A program made the position numbers and the translations under genes. From Companilactobacillus halodurans (GTDB lineage: Bacteria > Bacillota > Bacilli > Lactobacillales > Lactobacillaceae), in the NCBI RefSeq assembly GCF_009600985.1, contig NZ_VDFP01000006.1, forward strand, positions 47,320 through 111,319: a DNA stretch of 64,000 nt, in the 5' to 3' direction. The notes below the pieces were generated by a model. The model worked only from the letters and a program-made list of their open reading frames with translations, searched no databases and was not told where the DNA came from. Shown piece after piece: positions 52,398 to 59,190 of the stretch. Position 1 is the first letter of the stretch, and the number at the start of each line of letters is the position of its first letter.

Positions 52398-53303
52398 CTA
52401 TTCTATTAAGTCATCCATGCTGACAATCTTTCCTAGTTTTGCGGTTGACTTACAATAATCACATTTGCCACATCTAGTTGGTTCAACACGTCCGGCTTTA
52501 ACATCTTCAATATGGTCCTGCATTTCATAAATCTGATCTTCAGCTTCCAGCATTCTTTCTTCTGGAATCGAAATAATAGCCTTGGCAGGAATCTTTTCTT
52601 TAGTTACGGCAATTATGTATGGTGTACATAAAACTCCATACGTTTGAAGTATTAGCTGTTGATAGACGTACATTTGAAGTTGATAATTCCAATGAGCTAC
52701 AAATGAATCCCATCCATGTTCCTCAACATTCCAATATTTTTTATCAAGTTGCTGAGTAGTTTTTAGATCAATGAAGTAACCTTTATCAAGATTTAAACAA
52801 TCAACTTTGCCCTTCCAGTTAACACCGTCAATTTGACCTGTAACGATAACTTCTTTATCACCTTGATAGTTATCAATAAAACCTTCATCAGTTGCCAGAG
52901 CCTGTATCATTCTCTCAGCTTGTTCAAATGGCGCAGTAATACTGTTCTTTAGAACCTGCCCATTTCTATCTAAACCATCAGCAGCATCCTTCTTAGTGGC
53001 TTTCTTTTTTGAAAAGATATCCCACTTGTTATCAAATACAAACTTCAAATGTGCTTCTGGACTTTCAAAATAAGTATGTAGATAATTTCCAACTAACAGC
53101 GCTTCTTTAAAATCTGGCTTGTATTCTTTGTTAAGTTCTGCCATAGTTTCAGCTTCACATGCTAAAAACTTTTTGAAGAAAGTTGGCGATTGCCAAGAAA
53201 TATCAGTAGATAAATCGTAGTAATTATTTTGTGTCAAAGAGTTCTGTTTGATTTGGGTCTTCTTTAACTGGCTCTGATCCATTTGTTTCAGCATCGTCAT
53301 CAA
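52398..53303 (-). CDS. PD-(D/E)XK nuclease-like recombination protein
   Basis: 301 residues. Active-site pattern: EALLVGNYLHTYFE (histidine), VTGQIDGVNWKGKVDCLN with the aspartate, and YFIDLKTTQ with the DxK motif; C-terminal CGKCDYC cysteines near residue 283 could hold a cluster or zinc. It belongs with phage exonuclease partners of RecT (DUF3799-like). It overlaps recT by 80 bases. Confidence 0.85.
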   Translation of the reverse strand: MMTMLKQMDQSQLKKTQIKQNSLTQNNYYDLSTDISWQSPTFFKKFLACEAETMAELNKEYKPDFKEALLVGNYLHTYFESPEAHLKFVFDNKWDIFSKKKATKKDAADGLDRNGQVLKNSITAPFEQAERMIQALATDEGFIDNYQGDKEVIVTGQIDGVNWKGKVDCLNLDKGYFIDLKTTQQLDKKYWNVEEHGWDSFVAHWNYQLQMYVYQQLILQTYGVLCTPYIIAVTKEKIPAKAIISIPEERMLEAEDQIYEMQDHIEDVKAGRVEPTRCGKCDYCKSTAKLGKIVSMDDLIE

Positions 53304-54141
53304 TTCCTCCTTCTTTAGCTTGTTTCAAAAACGCTTTTTGTTCTTTTTCAAATTTATCTAGTTGATTTAGATCAACGGGCTTACGTACTTGAACCTTTTG
53401 AACAGGCTTTTTATCTTCAGCTTTAGGGGTGACATCCTTAGGGTCGTTAGCTACTTTAATTTGTTCCTTTTTGGTCTTTGCCAAATCATTGATATTTGTT
53501 ATATTGCCTTGAGATGCTTGACTTGCATTTTTAGGTGTTTCACTAGCTTCTTGTTTATCGTCCTCTGTGTACATGTTTCCTAAATCTTGTGGGAATGCCT
53601 CACGTAAAGCATTTACCATAGCGGTCTTTCTTATCATATTGGCCGGCATGGAAGCCCAGGTTGATGATGGACGTCCATTTTTTGTTTTTTGAAACTCAGT
53701 TAATGAAATTTCAATTCTTGTAGGTATTTTTCTATCTTTGCGATAAACTTGTGCCCAACCACCAACTAAGGTCTCATCTAAAAGAATAAAAGCACCCTTG
53801 GTATATCTAGGCTCGTCATCATCTTCATTGATAGCAATACAACCTGCTTCAATACCGTCATAGTCTGGATTCGATTCAGCCCTTTTCATAAAGGCCTCTT
53901 TGGAAACAATAATTTGAGCTGGTGCTGATCCATATTTGATGATGTAAGCTTCATTAATAAATGGATTCAATTTTTGATATTTGCACAATGATAAAAACAT
54001 CATGGTTTCTTGTGGTGTAATCTTTGAATTACCATTTGTTAGAAAGTTCTGGACCATGTTGCCCGTCAATTTGATGTTTTGACCATTGACTTTATATTCA
54101 ACTTCCATTTTGTCGTCTTTTCTACTAACTTCATTTGTCAT
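53224..54141 (-). CDS. recT: RecT-family single-strand annealing protein
   Basis: 305 residues. Core: KYQKLNPFINEAYIIKYG, APAQIIVSKEAFMKRAE, GAFILLDETLVGGWAQVYR, MIRKTAMVNALREAFP; a charged, disordered C-terminus follows. It anneals ssDNA for phage recombination, with the nuclease downstream and ssb nearby. ATG with AGAGG ten bases upstream. Confidence 0.95.
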   Translation of the reverse strand: MTNEVSRKDDKMEVEYKVNGQNIKLTGNMVQNFLTNGNSKITPQETMMFLSLCKYQKLNPFINEAYIIKYGSAPAQIIVSKEAFMKRAESNPDYDGIEAGCIAINEDDDEPRYTKGAFILLDETLVGGWAQVYRKDRKIPTRIEISLTEFQKTKNGRPSSTWASMPANMIRKTAMVNALREAFPQDLGNMYTEDDKQEASETPKNASQASQGNITNINDLAKTKKEQIKVANDPKDVTPKAEDKKPVQKVQVRKPVDLNQLDKFEKEQKAFLKQAKEGGIDDDAETNGSEPVKEDPNQTELFDTK

Positions 54142-54143
54142 GA

Positions 54144-54266
54144 TTAATATTCCTCTCCCTTATCTGCTAAAATGTCCCATTCTTCTTGCTTACGTTCATA
54201 TAAGCTATCTTCATCAATCTTGCTTTGTTCATCGGATAAATGAACATCATAATTAAAATCAACCAT
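54144..54266 (-). CDS. Small phage ORF of 40 codons
   Basis: Acidic protein, MVDFNYDVHLSDEQ... ending ADKGEEY. AAGGAG lies nine bases before the ATG, and the stop is just before recT. Not recognised. Confidence 0.6.
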   Translation of the reverse strand: MVDFNYDVHLSDEQSKIDEDSLYERKQEEWDILADKGEEY

Positions 54267-54321
54267 AGTGTGATTCTCCTTTTGTGTTAAAATAAATGTA
54301 TAAATTATTAGTAATACCTTG

Positions 54322-54357
54322 GACTCTCTATTTAGTGGATAGAGAGTCTTTTTTTAT
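54322..54357 (+). terminator. Terminator-like hairpin oriented against the phage genes
   Basis: GACTCTCTA / TAGAGAGTC perfect nine-pair stem, followed on the plus strand by TTTTTTT. It contains the stop of the minus-strand gene at 54328. There is no T-run on the minus strand and no plus-strand gene upstream. Confidence 0.5.
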
Positions 54358-54579
54358 GGCTTCAGGTGTACGGTCTGTATAAGTATCAGTAGTGACCTTA
54401 TCTGATTTGCCAAACAATGAATCAAGATGCTTGTGCCAAAACTTTTGAACTGATTTACGTTTCTTATCATCAATATCAAACATATTTAGGAAACCTCCTT
54501 CTTCTTCGGCAACTGAACCAATTCCTAAACCAATTACAATAAACATCCCAAAACCAAAGATTGCATCTGATGTAAACAT
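54328..54579 (-). CDS. Small phage membrane protein, hypothetical
   Basis: 83 residues with one N-terminal membrane helix (IFGFGMFIVIGLGIGSVA), then an acidic turn and a charged cytosolic part. Not recognised. ATG at 54579, eight bases after GGAGG. Confidence 0.65.
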   Translation of the reverse strand: MFTSDAIFGFGMFIVIGLGIGSVAEEEGGFLNMFDIDDKKRKSVQKFWHKHLDSLFGKSDKVTTDTYTDRTPEAIKKDSLSTK

Positions 54580-54591
54580 CTGTATCACCTC

Positions 54592-54825
54592 CTAAAATGT
54601 GAATCTGTACGTATATTTATCCTTTTCTGAACGAATCAAGCTTGCATTTAAATCAGCTTCAGACCATTCGTAAATGAGTTCTTCAGGTATTTGCGTATCA
54701 AATGATTCCTCCATGTTTGAGAACCCTTGTTTGATTAGTAATAGTGTCTTTTCTGGAACCTGTTCAATTTTGAAAGAGCTCTTTGCTAGTTTTCTTTGTC
54801 TCTTGTATTCCTCTGGATCAAACAT
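54592..54825 (-). CDS. Small phage protein, hypothetical
   Basis: 77 residues, MFDPEEYKRQRKLAKSSF... with IPEELIYEWSEADLNASL. Not recognised. ATG at 54825, eight bases after AAGGAG. Part of the early operon. Confidence 0.65.
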   Translation of the reverse strand: MFDPEEYKRQRKLAKSSFKIEQVPEKTLLLIKQGFSNMEESFDTQIPEELIYEWSEADLNASLIRSEKDKYTYRFTF

Positions 54826-54837
54826 AATCAAAACTCC

Positions 54838-55020
54838 TTAAATTAAAATATTTTGTTTTTTCTTACTGATGAACTCATCTAAATCATCTGGATCAATACG
54901 ACGTCTGCCTAACTTGTAACTTGGTAAGCCTTGATGTAACCAGTTGTAGATGGTTCTACGCTTAACCAATGCATATGCTGCAGCTTCATCGACGGTTAAG
55001 AATTCATTTGCTTTTGCCAT
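54838..55020 (-). CDS. HTH_17/excisionase-like DNA-binding protein
   Basis: 60 residues: FLTVDEAAAYALVKRRTIYN then WLHQGLPSYKLGRRRIDPDD, the winged HTH of the MerR/excisionase group. Could be an excisionase or a small regulator; it is far from the integrase but in the early lytic operon. ATG overlaps the upstream stop. Confidence 0.82.
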   Translation of the reverse strand: MAKANEFLTVDEAAAYALVKRRTIYNWLHQGLPSYKLGRRRIDPDDLDEFISKKKQNILI

Positions 55021-55499
55021 TATTTTCGACCTTCAATCATTACTAGTTTTGGTGTCATGTGTCGTTCATATCCCAATTGAATCGAGATTATAAAGGATAT
55101 TGCTGCTGACTCCGTTACTTCTTTAACATCCCTGGAATATCTAATATTGTCATCATCTTCGACTTGGCTAAGGATTTCTTCTAAATCAGTAAAGGCTAAA
55201 TCACTTTCATGAGCTTCCTTCACACAAGCGAGAATCATTGATAATGAATCACTTCGGTATCTCTTTCTAAAATCAATAAACGGATAATTGTATTTGTAGC
55301 AAATTACAGCGTAAGTAAAGAATCCATCTTTAAAATATGAAGTGATTGAATCCAAATACTTGTCTGGAATATGCTTGTTATACATCCAATCGTATGTACT
55401 TCGTTCACTGACGCCTGCGGCATTTGCTAATTGCCCAGGACTTATATTTTTCTCATATTTCATTGTTAAAAACTCTGCGAAAATATCCACATCGTTCAA
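55020..55499 (-). CDS. Phage regulatory protein with N-terminal HTH
   Basis: About 159 residues. HTH-like ISPGQLANAAGVSERSTYDW near residue 20, then a helical body with many acidic residues. Not assigned to a named family. TTG at 55499 is chosen because GGAGG lies eight bases upstream; the frame also has GTG at 55508. Confidence 0.7.
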   Translation of the reverse strand: MNDVDIFAEFLTMKYEKNISPGQLANAAGVSERSTYDWMYNKHIPDKYLDSITSYFKDGFFTYAVICYKYNYPFIDFRKRYRSDSLSMILACVKEAHESDLAFTDLEEILSQVEDDDNIRYSRDVKEVTESAAISFIISIQLGYERHMTPKLVMIEGRK

Positions 55500-55574
55500 A
55501 ACAATCACCTCCTTTTTTGCCTTTCGTATCTGTACATAACGTCTATAATTTGAATAAGAAAGGTGGTGAATAAC

Positions 55575-55637
55575 ATGAATCTAACTAAGATAAAACAATT
55601 AAACCTTTTCCCATTTAACGAGGTAAAAAATGATTGA
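55575..55637 (+). CDS. 20-codon leader peptide ORF
   Basis: MNLTKIKQLNLFPFNEVKND, with AAGGTGG seven bases upstream and a TATAAT about 30 bases before. Its last codons overlap the start of the next plus-strand gene, suggesting translational coupling. Small; existence not certain. Confidence 0.4.
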   Translation: MNLTKIKQLNLFPFNEVKND

Positions 55638-56259
55638 TTGGCTTATAAAACAAATATCTACTCAATGGATTGCGATTATTACTGCAATAGCTGGCTTTAT
55701 AGCTTGGAAACAGGAACATTCAAAGCTAATTGTGCGAGCTGACGAAAAAACTCAACGAATCTCTGAAATTGGCCTAAATAATGGAACTTCCCTAGTTAAT
55801 AAAAAATCAAGTACTCAGCGTTTATCTGTGTGGCTTATTAATCCTTCAGAAGATGATGTAAGTTTTTTTGATCTCAGAGTAACTTTAAATACTCATGAAG
55901 TTTTTTATTACACAAATCTCACATTTAACAGCATGAATAACTTAAACGGTATAAAGGCTGAATCAATTACTTCCGTTAATGCCGACGGAATATCCAATGA
56001 ACCAATTGCAGTATGGCTGCCACAGGCCAACTATGGAACCGTACAATCACACGGTTTTGTTCAACTGGATTTAATTTTTCATTCCAAGGAACCATGCGAA
56101 AATGGGATAGTTTTGATGAAGCTTGCTCAACCTCATAATTTACTTGGTCGCCTTCGTCATTCACGTTTCGTTCCAAAGTGTTTACGTCCAAAGCGTGGTT
56201 TTGTTTTTTCCGAGACAAAAGAAGTTTCTCTGCCTTTTCACGTGAAAGAAGTGTCATAA
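55630..56259 (+). CDS. Single-helix membrane protein, reversed in the early region
   Basis: 209 residues, not recognised. One N-terminal membrane helix (WIAIITAIAGFIAWKQ), then a soluble beta-rich part (STQRLSVWLINPSEDDVSFF; FVQLDLIFHSKEP) and a basic C-terminus. It is the only plus-strand gene within the minus-strand lytic operon, with GAGG five bases before its ATG. It overlaps the minus-strand gene at 55976 for 284 bases. Likely a moron gene expressed in the lysogen. Confidence 0.65.
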   Translation: MIDWLIKQISTQWIAIITAIAGFIAWKQEHSKLIVRADEKTQRISEIGLNNGTSLVNKKSSTQRLSVWLINPSEDDVSFFDLRVTLNTHEVFYYTNLTFNSMNNLNGIKAESITSVNADGISNEPIAVWLPQANYGTVQSHGFVQLDLIFHSKEPCENGIVLMKLAQPHNLLGRLRHSRFVPKCLRPKRGFVFSETKEVSLPFHVKEVS

Positions 56260-56365
56260 CTGGCTCTCCAGGAAAATATTTATCTCGGAAATCACTTGCG
56301 TCCTCATATGTTTTGAATCTTCTTGCTGATGAAAATATAAAGTATTCTTCACCTTGGTCTATCAT
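55976..56365 (-). CDS. Early phage protein, convergent and overlapping
   Basis: 129 residues. The first 70 look natural: MIDQGEEYFIFSSARRFKTY then DASDFRDKYFPGEPVMTLLS. GGAGG lies eight bases before the ATG, and the ORF before it ends 14 bases upstream. The last 95 codons lie antisense to the gene at 55630 and look less natural, so the gene may once have ended elsewhere or been truncated. Not recognised. Confidence 0.55.
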   Translation of the reverse strand: MIDQGEEYFIFSSARRFKTYEDASDFRDKYFPGEPVMTLLSREKAEKLLLSRKKQNHALDVNTLERNVNDEGDQVNYEVEQASSKLSHFRMVPWNEKLNPVEQNRVIVRFHSWPVAAILQLVHWIFRRH

Positions 56366-56378
56366 CTCTACTACCTCC

Positions 56379-56465
56379 TTAGAGAATCTGAAGTAGCAAC
56401 CCTTTTTGTTCATCTAAAGAATTTAAACGAACATCAATATTAATTTTCGGTTTACTTGTTTTCAT
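56379..56465 (-). CDS. Small phage ORF of 28 codons
   Basis: MKTSKPKINIDVRLNSLDEQ then a short hydrophobic end (LLLQIL). ATG overlaps the upstream TGA (ATGA), with AAGGA nine bases before. Not recognised. Confidence 0.5.
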   Translation of the reverse strand: MKTSKPKINIDVRLNSLDEQKGLLLQIL

Positions 56466-56680
56466 TTTCTTGATTCCTTCTGATAGTTGTAAATATCTTT
56501 GTCGGTATCTAAATTGATACCGACTTTTTTTAATTCTTCAGGATCAACTTCATATAGTGCATCAGGATAAATACCATATTTATCGTAATAATTTTGACAA
56601 TGTATAAAGAAAATCATTCTTCGAGTTTTAATTAATTCATTCTTTAATTCTTTTAATAACTCGATTTCTTCATTTTTCAC
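56462..56680 (-). CDS. Small early phage protein, hypothetical
   Basis: About 72 residues: MKNEEIELLKELKNELIKTR, a short hydrophobic segment, then YPDALYEVDPEELKKVG. GTG at 56680 is chosen, nine bases after AAGGGG; an ATG three codons earlier abuts that site. First gene after cro. Not recognised. Confidence 0.6.
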   Translation of the reverse strand: MKNEEIELLKELKNELIKTRRMIFFIHCQNYYDKYGIYPDALYEVDPEELKKVGINLDTDKDIYNYQKESRK

Positions 56681-56817
56681 CGTTATCATCCCCTTCTCGT
56701 TTATTTGTCTCCATATCCTATCTATAACTGAAACAGCTTATTAGTAAACTTGAGTTAATGATTAGACATGGATGTGTTAATCGGTGTTTGTGTACTATTA
56801 GTGTGTAAATATTATTC

Positions 56818-56832
56818 ACTACATTTTGTAGC
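56818..56832. promoter_or_regulatory. Fifth repressor operator, at the cro stop codon
   Basis: ACTACATTTTGTAGC, 14 of 15 bases fitting the pattern of the four operators at 57046-57151. It overlaps the cro stop codon, about 150 bp upstream of the next early gene. Confidence 0.6.
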
Positions 56833-57031
56833 TAAAAGCTGTAAAAAAAATATCTTCTTTTGGAACGTTGAAAATATCTTCAATTTGTTGCATGAATTTT
56901 GGGGACGGCGTACGTCTCCCTGTTTCCCATGCACTTATGGTTCTTTGTGATACACCAAGCATTAAAGCAAGATCAATTTGTTTCATATCTTTATTTTCTC
57001 GGATCTCTTTTAGCTTATTCGTATTATTCAT
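56819..57031 (-). CDS. Cro-like XRE repressor
   Basis: 70 residues: LKEIRENKDMKQIDLALMLG, VSQRTISAWETGRRTPSP, then IEDIFNVPKEDIFF. It is the first gene of the lytic operon, divergent from the CI-like gene, with operators between. The C-terminal codons overlap a fifth operator copy. ATG with AGGAGG eight bases upstream. Confidence 0.9.
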   Translation of the reverse strand: MNNTNKLKEIRENKDMKQIDLALMLGVSQRTISAWETGRRTPSPKFMQQIEDIFNVPKEDIFFTAFSYKM

Positions 57032-57073
57032 TGAATCACCTCCTAACTACGTTTTGTAGTTATTACAGTTATT

Positions 57074-57102
57074 ATAATAAACTACGTTTTGTAGTATGTC
57101 AA
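57074..57102 (-). promoter_or_regulatory. Lytic promoter in front of cro
   Basis: Minus-strand TTGACA, 17 bp, TATTAT; the operator at 57081-57095 fills the spacer, so bound repressor would block RNA polymerase. Confidence 0.8.
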
Positions 57103-57119
57103 CACGAAAACACTACTTT

Positions 57120-57148
57120 TTGTAGGTTCTTTTTATACTACATATTGT
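57120..57148 (+). promoter_or_regulatory. Candidate lysogenic promoter for the CI-like gene
   Basis: TTGTAG, 17 bp, TATTGT. Both hexamers lie in operator sites (third and fourth), suggesting self-regulation. Weaker match than the cro promoter. Confidence 0.45.
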
Positions 57149-57176
57149 AGTATCATTAATACTAAGAGGTGACAAT

Positions 57177-57575
57177 ATGTTCGGTAAAAAACTAAGAGAA
57201 CTTCGTGTTCAAAATGGATATACCCAAGAGACACTTTCAGATAAAATTGGGGTGTCCTCTAAAACAATTGGTGCTTGGGAACGTGGCACAAGAGAGCCAT
57301 CTCTATCCACAGTTGACAAACTAGCTGATATATTTAATGTCTCTACTGATTATTTATTAGGTCGTAATCAGACCCCCGAATGGGCAACAAAAAAAGATAC
57401 TCTTGAGCTTAGAAACTTCATTGATGAAAATTCCCAGGGTGGAATGACTTTTGATGGTGAGGACTTAACTAAAGAGGAAAAAGAAAAAGTTGAAATTGCC
57501 ATGACTCAAATTTTTTGGGAAAAACTTAAAAAGATTAAGGCAAAGGAAGCAAAGAAAAATGGGGAAAACAAGTGA
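57177..57575 (+). CDS. CI-like repressor (XRE family)
   Basis: 132 residues. HTH: KLRELRVQNGYTQETLSDKI, GVSSKTIGAWERGTREPS, then LADIFNVSTDYLLGR. C-terminal part is helical and lacks the Ser-Lys peptidase of LexA-type CI, so induction probably depends on the protease encoded next. ATG with AAGAGGTGA upstream. It overlaps the downstream gene by 17 bases. Confidence 0.92.
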   Translation: MFGKKLRELRVQNGYTQETLSDKIGVSSKTIGAWERGTREPSLSTVDKLADIFNVSTDYLLGRNQTPEWATKKDTLELRNFIDENSQGGMTFDGEDLTKEEKEKVEIAMTQIFWEKLKKIKAKEAKKNGENK

Positions 57576-57981
57576 TTTAAATAAGCTTGTCTTCACCATC
57601 GGCCAAAGGTATGGCACCTTTGATCCTTTCACTTGGGCGGACAAGCTAAATTTAGATATTCAATGGAAAGAACTATTACCAAAGCCATTGGCCAAAACGG
57701 TCTATTTCTTTGATGTACCAGTAATAATGATGTCAAATAATATCAAATATTCAAATCAACGTTATTTTGTTTTGGCTCACGAAATTGGACATGTTCTTGA
57801 GCATAATGGCCTAGCAGCCTACTACATATCAAATAAGGTTCATGAACGTAAAACTGAGCGTGAAGCAGATACCTTTGCTATGGCTGTGGTCACTAATCTT
57901 TATATTGAAGAGAATGGTCATTTACCTGATACTTACAAGGATTTAAGATATAATTACGGATTACCATTTTTAGGAAACTAA
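57559..57981 (+). CDS. ImmA/IrrE-type metallopeptidase
   Basis: 140 residues with the zinc motif HEIGH (in VLAHEIGHVLEHN near residue 75) and a downstream acidic ligand in TEREADTFAMAV. In ICEBs1-type systems ImmA cleaves the repressor encoded beside it on induction. Gene order repressor-protease fits. AAGGA lies about ten bases before the ATG. Confidence 0.92.
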   Translation: MGKTSDLNKLVFTIGQRYGTFDPFTWADKLNLDIQWKELLPKPLAKTVYFFDVPVIMMSNNIKYSNQRYFVLAHEIGHVLEHNGLAAYYISNKVHERKTEREADTFAMAVVTNLYIEENGHLPDTYKDLRYNYGLPFLGN

Positions 57982-58038
57982 TTTTTGTCCAAATACTGAC
58001 GACATTAAAAGCTGAAATTTAGGGGGGATTTTTTTATT

Positions 58039-58407
58039 ATGAAAAATCTAAAAATAAACATCTGGACTGGGATTCTAGATATTATTAACTGTGTTTTGTT
58101 TGCAGTTTCATGGCCTGTTATTTTTAGTACGGCTGCAAGTGATGCATTTGATGGTACAAGTATGACAAACGGTGCAGGAACATTCTTCTATGTTATGGCC
58201 GCAATCGGTTTAATTATTAATGTTATTGCTCTAATTCAAAGTAAACAACACAATATTTCAATTGTTGGACCTGTTCTAGGAATTATTGGTAACGCTCTAT
58301 TCTTCTTGTCAGGTGCTATGGCATTCCCTGCTATGGTTGTATTAATCGTTGGAACTGTATTCGTATTCCTACATCACCCATCAAAAAATGCTAAGGGGGT
58401 GAACTAG
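58039..58407 (+). CDS. Small polytopic membrane protein (prophage cargo)
   Basis: 122 residues with about four helices (IINCVLFAVSWPVIF, FYVMAAIGLIINVIALI, VGPVLGIIGNALFFLSGAM, VVLIVGTVFVFL). Not recognised. ATG after a GGGGGA site. One base separates it from the next gene. Expressed with the lysogeny block, possibly for superinfection exclusion. Confidence 0.7.
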   Translation: MKNLKINIWTGILDIINCVLFAVSWPVIFSTAASDAFDGTSMTNGAGTFFYVMAAIGLIINVIALIQSKQHNISIVGPVLGIIGNALFFLSGAMAFPAMVVLIVGTVFVFLHHPSKNAKGVN

Positions 58408-58408
58408 G

Positions 58409-59080
58409 ATGAAAAATAATAAACCATTCTATAAAATTTGGTGGTTTTGGCTTATTGTTGTTGTCTTAGTTGTTATTATTTTTGGAATGATTGGTAGTGG
58501 TGGAAGCTCATCCGATGACGATACTTCTAATAAGGCATCTGGACACACTACAACACAAACAGAAAAAGGTACAAAATCATCTTCAAATAAAGATACCTTG
58601 GATATCAATTACGATAATCACAAGATTTTAGATCAAAAATCTTATGACGTTTCATTTAATGATAATTCTTGGCAACCAGCCAACATTAAAGTCTCAAAGG
58701 TATCTATCTTTAAATTGAATCCATACACTTCAGATGATGACTCAAATACTAAAGCTGAGGGCTATATTATCATTCATATGAGTGTCGCAGCTAACAGAGA
58801 CATTACGACTTATCCTGATCAAGGTACCTTAGTAACAAACGACGGACAACAAGTAGATGCTGTTCTTGATACCGTTAAAGGGTACAAAGAAAATTGGGCG
58901 GGAGAAATCTCCAAAGGTGTTACAAAACAAGGTGATATCCTCTTCCCTATTGAAAAGCTAAGTAAGATTAGTGATATGAAGACATTACGTCTTAAGTTTG
59001 ATGCTTACTACGATACAGACAATTATGAAGATGAAAATGCTCAACATGATTACGACATAACTTTAAATTTAAATCAATAA
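58409..59080 (+). CDS. Membrane-anchored extracellular protein, DUF4352-like
   Basis: 223 residues: one N-terminal helix (IWWFWLIVVVLVVIIFGMIG), a Ser/Asp/Thr/Lys linker (residues 30-65), then a beta-sandwich-like domain (EGYIIIHMSVAANRDITTYP; GTLVTNDGQQVDAVLDT; QGDILFPIEKL). This plan fits DUF4352/Telomeric-repeat-like Ig lipoproteins seen in phages. GGGGGTGA before the ATG. Cargo; possible surface role. Confidence 0.75.
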   Translation: MKNNKPFYKIWWFWLIVVVLVVIIFGMIGSGGSSSDDDTSNKASGHTTTQTEKGTKSSSNKDTLDINYDNHKILDQKSYDVSFNDNSWQPANIKVSKVSIFKLNPYTSDDDSNTKAEGYIIIHMSVAANRDITTYPDQGTLVTNDGQQVDAVLDTVKGYKENWAGEISKGVTKQGDILFPIEKLSKISDMKTLRLKFDAYYDTDNYEDENAQHDYDITLNLNQ

Positions 59081-59082
59081 TT

Positions 59083-59105
59083 AGCCGGAAACGGCTTTTT
59101 ATTTT
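59083..59105 (+). terminator. Terminator after the CI-ImmA-membrane gene cluster
   Basis: AGCCG-GAAA-CGGCT stem-loop followed by TTTTATTTTA, four bases after the stop. Confidence 0.85.
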
Positions 59106-59190
59106 AGACAGTTCCAAGAAGAAGCAAATTCTAGGTATATAAAATACATTCAAGATATGAGGACAAAAAAACTATTTTGTAAGGGGTAAA

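Larger units (their letters stand above)
57046..57151. promoter_or_regulatory. Four-operator switch region between cro and CI genes
   Basis: Four 15-bp palindromic sites: ACTACGTTTTGTAGT at 57046 and 57081, ACTACTTTTTGTAGG at 57112 and ACTACATATTGTAGT at 57137. Consensus ACTAC-N5-GTAGT. The cro promoter lies over the second site, and the CI gene start follows the fourth. Confidence 0.85.

Noticed and set aside
57046..57151. CRISPR-like array of short repeats
   Set aside because: The units are 15-bp palindromes overlapping divergent promoters of cro and CI genes; spacers are too short and no cas genes are present.
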